7,313 nucleotides of DNA from Candidatus Saccharimonadota bacterium (GTDB lineage: Bacteria > Patescibacteriota > Saccharimonadia > Saccharimonadales > Saccharimonadaceae), in the NCBI GenBank assembly GCA_017511405.1, contig JAFWKB010000054.1, positions 1-7,313 on the forward strand. The letters are read 5' to 3'. The stretch's first letter is position 1. Every line of letters starts with the position of its first letter. Shown piece by piece: positions 1 through 5,228 of the stretch. The notes beneath the pieces are model-generated. The model made no database searches. It was given only the letters and a program-made list of their open reading frames with translations, and was not told where the DNA came from. The position numbers and the translations under genes were made by a program.

Positions 1-79
1 TACTTTCCAACGAAATAAGAAGAGCTAGCCGAGGTTAGTTCCGAGTTAAAACTGGCAGTGGCTGGCAGAAAGGAAAGTT

Positions 80-832
80 ATGAAACCAGATTTAACTCTC
101 TCGGAAGCTTTTGAGCTTTATCGTAAAGACGTTATCGTCTATAAAAATCAGTCGGCTAAAACTGAGGAAATGAATCAGTGCGCGATGAAATCCATTGTTG
201 CGTTTCTTGGTGACATTCCTATTGCCGAGCTAGAATTTGATCAAGTCCGTAAGTGGACTACCGATCTCAGAAAGACTCGCACTTCAAATACTGTGCGTGG
301 CTATATCCTAAAGCTTCGCGTTGTTCTAAAGCATTTGAAAGCTAGAGGCTACGAATGCCTCGACGCAGAGGCCGTCGGTATTCCGAAGCGCGATTCGCGC
401 GTCGTCGACTATCTTGAAGTCGGGGAGGTGGAAGCAATGCTTCATGCCGTCTTTCAGAAAGGCCCGGGCTATTCGCGGTTTAAACGCTACAGGAACCGTG
501 CCATTATCGCCCTTATGTTCAGCGCAGGACTTCGTAATGGCGAACTTTGCAATATGGAGCGTACCCAGATTAAAGATGGTGTCGATAGTTTTACGGTGAT
601 CGGAAAGGGTAACAAGCCTCGTGTCTGTTTCATTGATCCGGTTACACATCGGTATATTGACGAATGTCTTGCGCTTCGCGACGATCCTTATCCGGCGTTA
701 TTCGTTTCAGAACAGCAGAAAGGTCGCGAAAAGATTAATCCCGGTGTCGTGAAAATGGTTGTTAAGAATGCGGCCACTAAGGCAGGTCTAGATAAGAATA
801 TCCATCCACACACGGTGATCCGCGCTTCTTAA
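80..832 (+). pseudogene. Tyrosine recombinase (XerC/D-like), 5' part, truncated before the catalytic C-terminus
   Basis: The 250 visible residues match the tyrosine recombinase/phage integrase family, whose members cut and rejoin DNA through a tyrosine intermediate. An N-terminal helical core-binding domain (about residues 5-92) precedes the catalytic domain. Arg152, in the motif AGLRNGEL, fits catalytic Arg I, and Lys176, in IGKGNKPR, fits the beta-hairpin lysine. Residues 242-245 read HPHT, the usual lead-in to H-x-x-R. The frame then departs from the family (VIRAS) and stops, so the second Arg, the H/W position and the Tyr nucleophile are missing, about 50 residues in all. The start ATG follows an AAGGAAAG ribosome site at 70-77. 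The TAA stop overlaps the first repeat unit of the Fic control region. A decayed version of the missing end appears at 2191-2313. Cleavage activity is very unlikely. The family call is firm; pseudogene status is inferred from the absent catalytic residues. Confidence 0.85.
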
Positions 833-925
833 CTTTAAATAATGAGAAATCGCTACTTTAAATAATTACCCCTGTTATAGCGACATCTCAACTTTAAATA
901 ATTGAAAATCGCTACTTTAAATAAT
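832..925 (+). repeat. Four copies of ACTTTAAATAAT in two 23-bp-phased pairs
   Basis: The exact 12-mer ACTTTAAATAAT occurs at 832-843, 855-866, 891-902 and 914-925, always in the same orientation. Start-to-start distances are 23, 36 and 23 bp. The first and third units carry one extra matching A upstream. Both pairs have a spacer ending AAATCGCT, so each block of about 40 bp is a near copy of the other, with a period of 59 bp. The array ends 36 bp before the Fic start codon. Phased direct units of this kind usually bind a transcription factor. The likeliest candidate is the Fic protein itself, whose C-terminus looks like a winged helix. The repeats are directly visible; the operator role is inference. 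Confidence 0.9.
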
Positions 926-942
926 TTACCTATTATGGTAAA
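925..942. promoter_or_regulatory. Palindrome TTTACC-TATTAT-GGTAAA in the Fic promoter region
   Basis: A perfect 6-bp inverted repeat (TTTACC/GGTAAA) flanks TATTAT, which resembles a -10 hexamer. It directly follows the last ACTTTAAATAAT unit. The best -35/-10 pair I can find is TTTAAA at 916-921, inside that unit, and TAAAAT at 939-944, with 17 bp between. A repressor bound to the palindrome or to the repeats would therefore cover the promoter. The preceding repeat block is also followed by TTACC (866-870) but lacks the GGTAAA arm. The palindrome is visible; its role as an operator and the exact -10 are inferred. Confidence 0.55.
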
Positions 943-961
943 ATAATACTAGGAGAATATT

Positions 962-2092
962 ATGATTAATACACCTACCCCTAAATTTGATTCTGGCCTC
1001 ACGAATATCATTCTTGAGCTAGAACATCTTAAGAATCGTCCGCTCAAAAATACCACGAGCGAGAATGTCTTTTTGCAGCTCAAAAGCCTGCTCCACGCCG
1101 TAGAAGCAGTTGCTTCTGCGCGTATTGAGGGCAACCATACTACCATCGCTTCCTACATTGAAAAGCGCGATGATAGTAGTCACAAGAACGACGAGCAGAT
1201 TGTCGAAATCTCTAACCTTATCGCCGGCCTAGATTTCATCGATAAATATGTTATGGAGGAGCCGATTTCTGCGGACTTTATCAAAGAGCTTCATAAAGTT
1301 GTCGTAGGTGGTCTAACTCATGAGGGCGATAAGCGTGCCGGTGCTTGGCGCGATGAGCCTCGCTATATTGCCAATGCAAAGCATCAGCCACCTGAGCCAT
1401 ACGATGTTCCGGATCTTATGCGTGAGCTTATTGACTACATCAATAATGATGACGGCGAGCAGTATGATCTGCTTAAAATCGCTATTGCGAACCATCGTTT
1501 CGTCTGGATTCACCCATTTGGTAATGGCAATGGTCGTACCGACCGTCTTCTTACCTACGCGCTTCTTTGTAAGAGAGGCTACATTGCACCGAATAAAATG
1601 CGCCTATTCAATCCTACAGCCGTCTTTGCCGGTGATCGTAATAAATATTACGATATGCTGAGCTTAGCTGACGATTACAAAGATGAGCATATCCTCGACT
1701 GGTGCGAGTACTTCCTGTCTGGTGTCCGCGACGAAATTAAGAAGTCCGAATCTCTTGCTGACGCTGATTTCGTTAATAAGAAGATTCTGCTCCCAGCTGT
1801 TGATCGTATGGAGAAAGCTGGTATTGTTTCTCGGCTTGAGAGCAATATTCTTGGTCGCGCCGTCCGACTTAATACTATCAAAGCCAGCGACATCAAGGAC
1901 CTTTGGGGACGCGAAGTCACTTCCGTCGCTATCGCTCAGCAAATCAAGAAGCTTCGTGATCGTAACCTCATCAAGGCAACCCACGAGGGTGGTCGCGAGT
2001 ATGAAATTAGCTTTGAGAATAGCGAGCTTACGCGCGTTACTTTGGAGCAGATGGATCTTGCCGGATTACTTCCAATCCGAGTGGATCGCTAA
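962..2092 (+). CDS. Fic-domain protein (protein AMPylase family) with C-terminal winged-helix-like region
   Basis: Fic proteins usually transfer AMP from ATP to a hydroxyl side chain of a target protein. Residues 184-195 read HPFGNGNGRTDR, matching the core H-P-F-x-(D/E)-G-N-G-R-x-x-R with catalytic His184. The metal-binding acidic position is Asn188 instead. Residues 52-57 read SARIEG, the (S/T)xxxE(G/N) inhibitory-helix motif, so Glu56 should block ATP binding from within the same chain, as in class II Fic proteins. The flap lies near residues 126-139 (RAGAWRDEPRYIANA). From about residue 270 onward the predicted helices and strand pair (IVSRLESN, VAIAQQIKKLRDRNLIK, GREYEISF) look like a winged-helix DNA-binding domain. 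An AGGAGA site at 951-956 sets the start. The gene sits alone between its own repeat array and its own terminator, with recombinase remnants outside. Substrate unknown; autoregulation is inferred. Confidence 0.93.
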   Translation: MINTPTPKFDSGLTNIILELEHLKNRPLKNTTSENVFLQLKSLLHAVEAVASARIEGNHTTIASYIEKRDDSSHKNDEQIVEISNLIAGLDFIDKYVMEEPISADFIKELHKVVVGGLTHEGDKRAGAWRDEPRYIANAKHQPPEPYDVPDLMRELIDYINNDDGEQYDLLKIAIANHRFVWIHPFGNGNGRTDRLLTYALLCKRGYIAPNKMRLFNPTAVFAGDRNKYYDMLSLADDYKDEHILDWCEYFLSGVRDEIKKSESLADADFVNKKILLPAVDRMEKAGIVSRLESNILGRAVRLNTIKASDIKDLWGREVTSVAIAQQIKKLRDRNLIKATHEGGREYEISFENSELTRVTLEQMDLAGLLPIRVDR

Positions 2093-2096
2093 AAAT

Positions 2097-2136
2097 AGTG
2101 CGAATTTTGTCAGTTTGGCCGGATTCGCACTTTTTT
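2097..2136 (+). terminator. Rho-independent terminator of the Fic gene
   Basis: A perfect 9-bp stem, AGTGCGAAT (2097-2105) with ATTCGCACT (2123-2131), encloses a 17-nt loop and runs straight into six T residues. It begins 4 nt after the Fic stop codon. Confidence 0.85.
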
Positions 2137-2190
2137 ATCCATTTTTTGCAAGGTACAGTATAGATTGCTCTGATAGTGAGCAGTTTTCTG

Positions 2191-2313
2191 TTTACAAATC
2201 TCGAGCGCATAGCGACTTCTCCAATAATAAATCACACTATGCTTACGGCCAAATCTTCTAGCCACCCGAGCAACACTTCTGCCATCCTTTTCACCCCCAT
2301 TACTGCATTATAT
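2191..2313 (+). pseudogene. Decayed tyrosine-recombinase C-terminus, downstream of Fic
   Basis: In one frame this stretch reads FTNLER, then ATSPIINHTMLTAK, then SSSHPSNTSAILFTPIT. The expected end of the recombinase at 80-832 is of the type H-x-L-R-H-x-F-A-T-x-L-I-x-N-G, then L-L-G-H, then eight residues, Y-T-H-(I/V). The candidate catalytic His is at 2263-2265. Exactly nine codons later, where the Tyr nucleophile belongs, is TTC (Phe, 2290-2292), one base from TAC. The following TH is TP, also one base away. ATS to His is two residues shorter than usual, which fits a 6-bp deletion. The Arg and Gly of the HxxR and LGH motifs are lost, so it cannot work. The frame stays open from 2176 to 2457 but lacks a convincing start. 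The identification rests on motif spacing and weak similarity, with no alignment run. Confidence 0.6.
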
Positions 2314-2497
2314 CCAGTTTTTTGTACTTTTGTATTGCAACAAGACATAAGTGGTCCTTTCTTTGTTTATGCGGTGATAGATAAAGTATGTATCGAAGAC
2401 TGCTTTTTTATTAACAATGTATCGCGAAGGTTGCGAGGTAATACGCAGACGTTTTGATACCGAAGAAAAATAATATAAAATTGAGTCTTTTGTTCTA

Positions 2498-2526
2498 TTG
2501 AAATTTATTATAGAATGCGATTAAAT
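2498..2526 (+). promoter_or_regulatory. Possible sigma70-type promoter TTGAAA-17-TTAAAT
   Basis: TTGAAA (2498-2503) and TTAAAT (2521-2526) are separated by 17 bp. TATAAT also occurs at 2526-2531 but without a well-placed -35. Transcription from either would begin near 2535-2540 and run into the foldable segment and then tRNA-Tyr. AT-rich sequence makes chance matches common, so this is tentative. Confidence 0.35.
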
Positions 2527-2565
2527 ATAATTATCTTGTGAGGGTCCGGACGCGAGTTGTGGAAC

Positions 2566-2605
2566 TTATTGAGTGGGCCGCTCCTCTCAATAATGTATCG
2601 CGGCC
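2566..2605 (+). other. Candidate H-type RNA pseudoknot upstream of tRNA-Tyr
   Basis: TTATTGAG (2566-2573) pairs perfectly with CTCAATAA (2586-2593), giving an 8-bp stem. GGCCGC (2576-2581), inside its loop, pairs perfectly with GCGGCC (2600-2605), downstream of it. The connecting loops are 2, 4 and 6 nt, workable lengths for a classic pseudoknot. GCGAG (2552-2556) could alternatively pair with CTCGC (2605-2609). No known RNA family was recognised: it is not a T-box, SRP RNA, 6S RNA or tmRNA by eye. The pairings are visible; whether the region is transcribed is unknown. Confidence 0.35.
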
Positions 2606-2616
2606 TCGCAAGGTAC

Positions 2617-2646
2617 TTGTTAATACTTTTGTAAGTATGATATAAT
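2617..2646 (+). promoter_or_regulatory. Promoter of tRNA-Tyr
   Basis: TTGTTA (2617-2622) and a consensus TATAAT (2641-2646) are separated by 18 bp. Initiation would fall near 2653, only a few bases before the mature tRNA 5' end at 2657. Confidence 0.75.
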
Positions 2647-2656
2647 ACTTTCAGTT

Positions 2657-2741
2657 GCTGGAATCGTCTAGTGGCAATGACAAGAGACTGTAAATCTCTC
2701 GCCTTCGGGCTTCGTAGGTTCGAGTCCTACTTCCAGCACCA
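2657..2741 (+). tRNA. tRNA-Tyr, anticodon GTA
   Basis: The acceptor arms GCTGGAA (2657-2663) and TTCCAGC (2731-2737) pair fully and are followed by A and an encoded CCA. The D stem is GTC/GAC with the conserved A14 and GG. The anticodon stem AGAGA/TCTCT holds the loop CTGTAAA, with GTA at 2690-2692. A long variable arm (GCC-TTCG-GGC) makes it class II, as expected for bacterial tRNA-Tyr. The T stem GTAGG/CCTAC carries the loop TTCGAGT. It has its own promoter upstream and a hairpin downstream. I found no second copy of its 3' end in the window, so nothing marks it as a used integration site. Confidence 0.97.
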
Positions 2742-2754
2742 AGATTGATTACAG

Positions 2755-2780
2755 AAATAAGCCCTCTTCGGGCTTATTTT
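2755..2780. terminator. Hairpin shared by tRNA-Tyr and the convergent TPR gene
   Basis: AAATAAGCCC pairs with GGGCTTATTT around a TCTTC loop (2755-2779), followed on the plus strand by T-rich sequence. The TPR stop codon (2774-2776, minus strand) lies in the stem. The plus-strand T tract is better than the minus-strand one, so it may act mainly for the tRNA and only partly for the operon. Confidence 0.75.
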
Positions 2781-3544
2781 AGTTTCTTCTTCAAGCGTCT
2801 TTCTTTCATAGTTGCAGTCATTGACGCTGACCTTGTTTTAGGTTTTGGCGTTGCAAGACGACGAGGGGGTTTCATGGTTTTTGTCCTTCGTACAAGGCGT
2901 CGCTTTGTCGTTTTCTTTTGTTTTTCCAACGAGGCGAGCTGGTTGTTAATTCGGAGCGTTGTGTTTTGGATTCCTTCTTGGTCTCCAGAAGCCTCGTAGA
3001 GAGCGAGGATTTGGCGTAAGGTTGTCGTTGAGGCGTCAAGCTCATAGGCGGATTCGAGAGCATCGATCGACTCCCTTCGGCGCCCGAGCTTTTCTAGAGC
3101 TTTTGCCAAGGCAATAAAACGAGCTGGTACGCCACCTTCGAGTTCGAGCGCCTGCTCAAAAGCCATGGCGGCTTTTTCGTAAGCTCCGGTTTCGAGATAA
3201 ATTAGTCCGGCGTTATGGAGCGAACTTGGGTTATTATCTAGGCTCTGGGCAATCTCGAAACACTCGATTGCGTCGTCAAACTTTGACTCCTTAGCATAGA
3301 GAATTCCCAGACGGTTATAGGCAGCCGCGTTTTTCTCGTCGAATTTTAGGATTGTTAGGAGAGCTTTTTCTGCGCGAAGCGGTTTTCTTTCTTTCATAGA
3401 GCTTTGAGCTATCATCCAAAGCTTTTTCATCTGAGCGTCAAAACGGGGAGATTTTTCCGTTTCGACTTTTCGCTTCGCAAGGAGAGGAGGGTAGACAAAA
3501 ATAAGAAAAATTATAAATGCAAGAATAAAAATTGCGCCTAGCAT
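2774..3544 (-). CDS. Membrane-anchored TPR-repeat protein with basic tail
   Basis: Residues 2-18 (LGAIFILAFIIFLIFVY) form one hydrophobic segment, followed by KRK. By the positive-inside rule the rest should be cytoplasmic, anchored to the membrane. Residues about 40-205 contain four to five tetratricopeptide repeats. The clearest is 108-140 (AGLIYLETGAYEKAAMAFEQAL), with the usual A, G, Y, A and F positions, and a second good one is 74-107. TPRs bind other proteins. The last 50 residues are rich in Lys, Arg, Thr and Pro (TKRRLVRR, KPPRRL, KERRLKKKLK) and probably disordered; they could contact nucleic acid or acidic surfaces. It is last in the RluA-type/delta-prime operon, 8 nt after the delta-prime stop. 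There is no ribosome site, but an extended -10 box ends 8 nt before the ATG, suggesting a leaderless message. Specific function unknown. Confidence 0.85.
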   Translation of the reverse strand: MLGAIFILAFIIFLIFVYPPLLAKRKVETEKSPRFDAQMKKLWMIAQSSMKERKPLRAEKALLTILKFDEKNAAAYNRLGILYAKESKFDDAIECFEIAQSLDNNPSSLHNAGLIYLETGAYEKAAMAFEQALELEGGVPARFIALAKALEKLGRRRESIDALESAYELDASTTTLRQILALYEASGDQEGIQNTTLRINNQLASLEKQKKTTKRRLVRRTKTMKPPRRLATPKPKTRSASMTATMKERRLKKKLK

Positions 3545-3551
3545 ATTTTAT

Positions 3552-3560
3552 ATTATAGCA
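3552..3560 (-). promoter_or_regulatory. Extended -10 box TGCTATAAT, leaderless-type promoter of the TPR gene
   Basis: Read on the minus strand, TGCTATAAT spans 3560 to 3552, leaving exactly 7 nt before the ATG at 3544. Transcription would start at or next to the A of the start codon. The box overlaps the delta-prime stop codon. No good -35 is visible, which extended -10 promoters can tolerate. Confidence 0.5.
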
Positions 3561-4236
3561 TATCCGCAACAAAATGGAGTTTTATGTGACCATTTTTCGA
3601 CAGATTATCATAGAGAGTAAGGAGTTTTGGTAGCTTTTTGAGGAATTTTTCTTGATTCGTCGAAAAGTATGCTTTATAAAGTAGCTCGATAGCTGTTCCG
3701 ACAATTTCTAGAGCGTAGCCTCTTGGATTGTCTTTTTTCTTAGAAATGTCGTTAGCTAGCTCTATAAGCTTTTTAGAATCAGCAACGACGAGGGTCTTAG
3801 CATAAGTCTTGATTTTTTCATTCGCTTCAAGAGGTTTTTCGAGCGAGTTTTGGTTTTTTTGATAGAAGATTTGTGCACGGGAAAGAATCGTCGGAAGGAG
3901 CGCAGAAGGCTCTTTCGTAACAAGAACAAAATGATGTAGCTCTTTAGGTTCTTCGAGGTTTTTAAGAAAGGCATTAGCCGCAGCAGGATTTAAAGCTTCG
4001 GAGTTTAAGACGACAAAAAAGCGGTCCTTTTTTTCTTGTGAGTTTGCGGTCGAAATAAAATTCCTGATATCTTCAACGGAGATTTTTCCATTTTTTTCGT
4101 CAGGCTCGAGAAAGGTAACGTTTTCCTTAAACGTTTTTTCGAAGAGTTTTTTAAGTTCTTTCGAATCAAAAGCAAAAATCGAGAAATTCGTTTTTTTGGC
4201 TAAATTGGGAATGATTTTGATGTCTTCAATAAACAT
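3553..4236 (-). CDS. holB: DNA polymerase III delta-prime subunit (clamp loader), reduced form
   Basis: Delta-prime is a rigid subunit of the clamp loader, which opens and places the sliding clamp on primed DNA at the replication fork. Residues 78-97 (NSEALNPAAANAFLKNLEEP) match the family block that includes A-x-N-A-x-L-K-x-L-E-E-P. Residues 106-122 (VTKEPSALLPTILSRAQ) match the sensor-1 block, with the usual SRC reading SRA. At 227 residues it is well short of typical bacterial delta-prime proteins (about 300-330). It has no Walker A motif and no cysteine, so neither the nucleotide-binding loop nor the zinc module is present. The remaining C-terminal helices could form the collar domain. 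Its ATG overlaps the stop of the upstream RluA-type gene by one base (TAATG), which suggests translational coupling. The family call is strong; the gene symbol follows the E. coli name. Confidence 0.85.
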   Translation of the reverse strand: MFIEDIKIIPNLAKKTNFSIFAFDSKELKKLFEKTFKENVTFLEPDEKNGKISVEDIRNFISTANSQEKKDRFFVVLNSEALNPAAANAFLKNLEEPKELHHFVLVTKEPSALLPTILSRAQIFYQKNQNSLEKPLEANEKIKTYAKTLVVADSKKLIELANDISKKKDNPRGYALEIVGTAIELLYKAYFSTNQEKFLKKLPKLLTLYDNLSKNGHIKLHFVADML

Positions 4237-5129
4237 TAGTCGAAAAACCTGCTAAATTCCTCAGGGAGGGGCGCTTCGAAGATTTGACGATTCCCTTCTG
4301 GGATGGTGATTTCTAGACTTTTTGCGTGGAGAAATAGTCGAGAAGCTTGATTCTTTTTATCCTCGCTATAGACTTTGTCGCCCACGATTGGGTTTCCGAG
4401 ATATTTAAGATGAACACGGAGTTGGTGGGTTCGGCCCGTGATTGGCTTAAGCTCCAAAAGTGAATATTCTCCGTTAGTTTTGAGGAGTTTATAAAAGGTT
4501 GTTGAAGGTTTTCCGTTTGGGTCGACTTTGAAGGTTGTCGGACGGTTAAGGTTTCGAGCGATGGGGAGGTCGATTTTAGCGGAGTCGAGCTTTGGTCGTC
4601 CTTCAACAACAGCATAATAGGTTTTATGAGTTTTTCTTTCCTGGAACTGTTTACGGAGGAGTTTTTGGGTAGGTTCATTCTTGGCAAGTATAACTACTCC
4701 GGAAGTGTCGCGGTCGAGGCGATGAACGAGAAGGCCGTAGTCTTCAAGGGTTGGCTCGGGGCAATATTCGCCTTTAGCCATCGAAAGAAGGCCGGCAGGC
4801 TTATCGAGAACTTTAACATTCTCGTCTTCATAAATCACCTTGGGCTCAACATATTCTTTGGCTCGCTCCTTTTCTGGAACAGTTAGAAGAATTTCAACAT
4901 CTTTTTCATACTTTTCATTAGGTTTTTTGGCGACAACGCCGTTTACTTTCACGAAGCCGAGTTTGATAAAACTCTGCAAACTGGAGCGGTTATATTCTGG
5001 ATGTTGTTCGACGAGTAAATGATCAAGGCGGAATTTTTCCGGTTTAGAATCTTCGGAGTTCAAAACACGGTCGCCGTTAATCACGCGCGACATCTCTGGT
5101 TTAGAAAATTTTTTGCCTGTAATAATCAT
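4236..5129 (-). CDS. RluA/RluD-family 23S rRNA-type pseudouridine synthase
   Basis: These enzymes isomerise specific uridines in ribosomal RNA (or tRNA) to pseudouridine. An S4 RNA-binding domain lies at about residues 33-80 (FRLDHLLVEQHPEYNRSSLQSF, then VKVNG). The catalytic block is at 132-144 (GLLVHRLDRDTSG), with Asp139 as the nucleophile of the HRLD motif. The second family block, TGRTHQLRVHL, is at 231-241. At 297 residues it is near the usual length, but the segment between KPAGL and the catalytic motif is short. About 30 residues precede the S4 domain. The chosen ATG has no ribosome site and sits 7 nt after an extended -10 box, which supports this start for a leaderless message; an internal Met13 is the alternative. 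It heads the operon with delta-prime and the TPR gene. The target nucleotide cannot be told from sequence. Confidence 0.93.
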   Translation of the reverse strand: MIITGKKFSKPEMSRVINGDRVLNSEDSKPEKFRLDHLLVEQHPEYNRSSLQSFIKLGFVKVNGVVAKKPNEKYEKDVEILLTVPEKERAKEYVEPKVIYEDENVKVLDKPAGLLSMAKGEYCPEPTLEDYGLLVHRLDRDTSGVVILAKNEPTQKLLRKQFQERKTHKTYYAVVEGRPKLDSAKIDLPIARNLNRPTTFKVDPNGKPSTTFYKLLKTNGEYSLLELKPITGRTHQLRVHLKYLGNPIVGDKVYSEDKKNQASRLFLHAKSLEITIPEGNRQIFEAPLPEEFSRFFD

Positions 5130-5136
5130 TTATTCT

Positions 5137-5145
5137 ATTATACCA
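5137..5145 (-). promoter_or_regulatory. Extended -10 box TGGTATAAT, leaderless-type promoter of the RluA-type operon
   Basis: On the minus strand TGGTATAAT spans 5145 to 5137, exactly 7 nt before the ATG at 5129, the same spacing as at the TPR gene. No purine-rich ribosome site lies between. No convincing -35 is seen. It is divergent from the DegV promoter, whose -35 begins 20 bp away. Confidence 0.6.
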
Positions 5146-5164
5146 CATCTTTTTCGTCCTGCCC

Positions 5165-5193
5165 TTGATTTATTTTGCATTTTGTGATATAAT
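5165..5193 (+). promoter_or_regulatory. Promoter of the DegV-family gene
   Basis: TTGATT (5165-5170) and consensus TATAAT (5188-5193) are separated by 17 bp, and the -10 is extended (TGATATAAT). Start of transcription is expected near 5200, giving a leader of about 30 nt that contains the ribosome site. Confidence 0.85.
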
Positions 5194-5212
5194 AAGAAGA
5201 TAGACCATCTTT

Positions 5213-5221
5213 GAAAGGGGG
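5213..5221 (+). promoter_or_regulatory. Ribosome binding site that fixes the DegV start
   Basis: GAAAGGGGG, a strong Shine-Dalgarno sequence, lies 7 nt before the ATG at 5229. A TTG at 5211 is in the same frame but lies just upstream of the site itself, so it cannot be the start. Confidence 0.8.
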
Positions 5222-5228
5222 TATTAAG

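Larger units (their letters stand above)
2314..2656. other. Gene-free stretch between the recombinase remnant and tRNA-Tyr
   Basis: I see no credible coding sequence here; the short open frames lack ribosome sites and family motifs. The first part is AT-rich. The 11-mer AATGTATCGCG occurs twice in the same orientation, at 2416-2426 and 2592-2602, each followed within about 15 bp by GC(G/A)AGGTA. A promoter-like pair lies at 2498-2526, a GC-rich foldable segment follows at about 2540-2610, and the tRNA promoter is at 2617-2646. These are listed separately. Confidence 0.6.

Noticed and set aside
832..925. CRISPR array, because of four regularly placed identical units.
   Set aside because: Units are only 12 bp, spacers are 11 and 24 bp and partly identical to one another, and no cas gene is near.
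844..2221. Imperfect terminal inverted repeat of a mobile cassette: GAGAAATCGCTA (844-855) against TAGCGACTTCTC (2210-2221), 11 of 12 matching.
   Set aside because: The right copy is explained by the recombinase remnant codons, a third similar copy lies at 878-889 within the repeat array, and no target-site duplication or transposase is seen. A chance match is plausible.
2540..2656. T-box leader, because it lies before a tRNA gene and is foldable.
   Set aside because: No T-box signature sequence and no aminoacyl-tRNA synthetase or amino-acid gene follows; a tRNA gene itself is not a T-box target.
2657..2741. tRNA-Tyr as the attachment site used by the nearby recombinase.
   Set aside because: The recombinase lies on the 5' side of the tRNA, and no second copy of the tRNA 3' end was found in the window.
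5211..5228. Start of the DegV protein at TTG 5211.
   Set aside because: The TTG lies just upstream of the ribosome binding site; the ATG at 5229 has the correct spacing.
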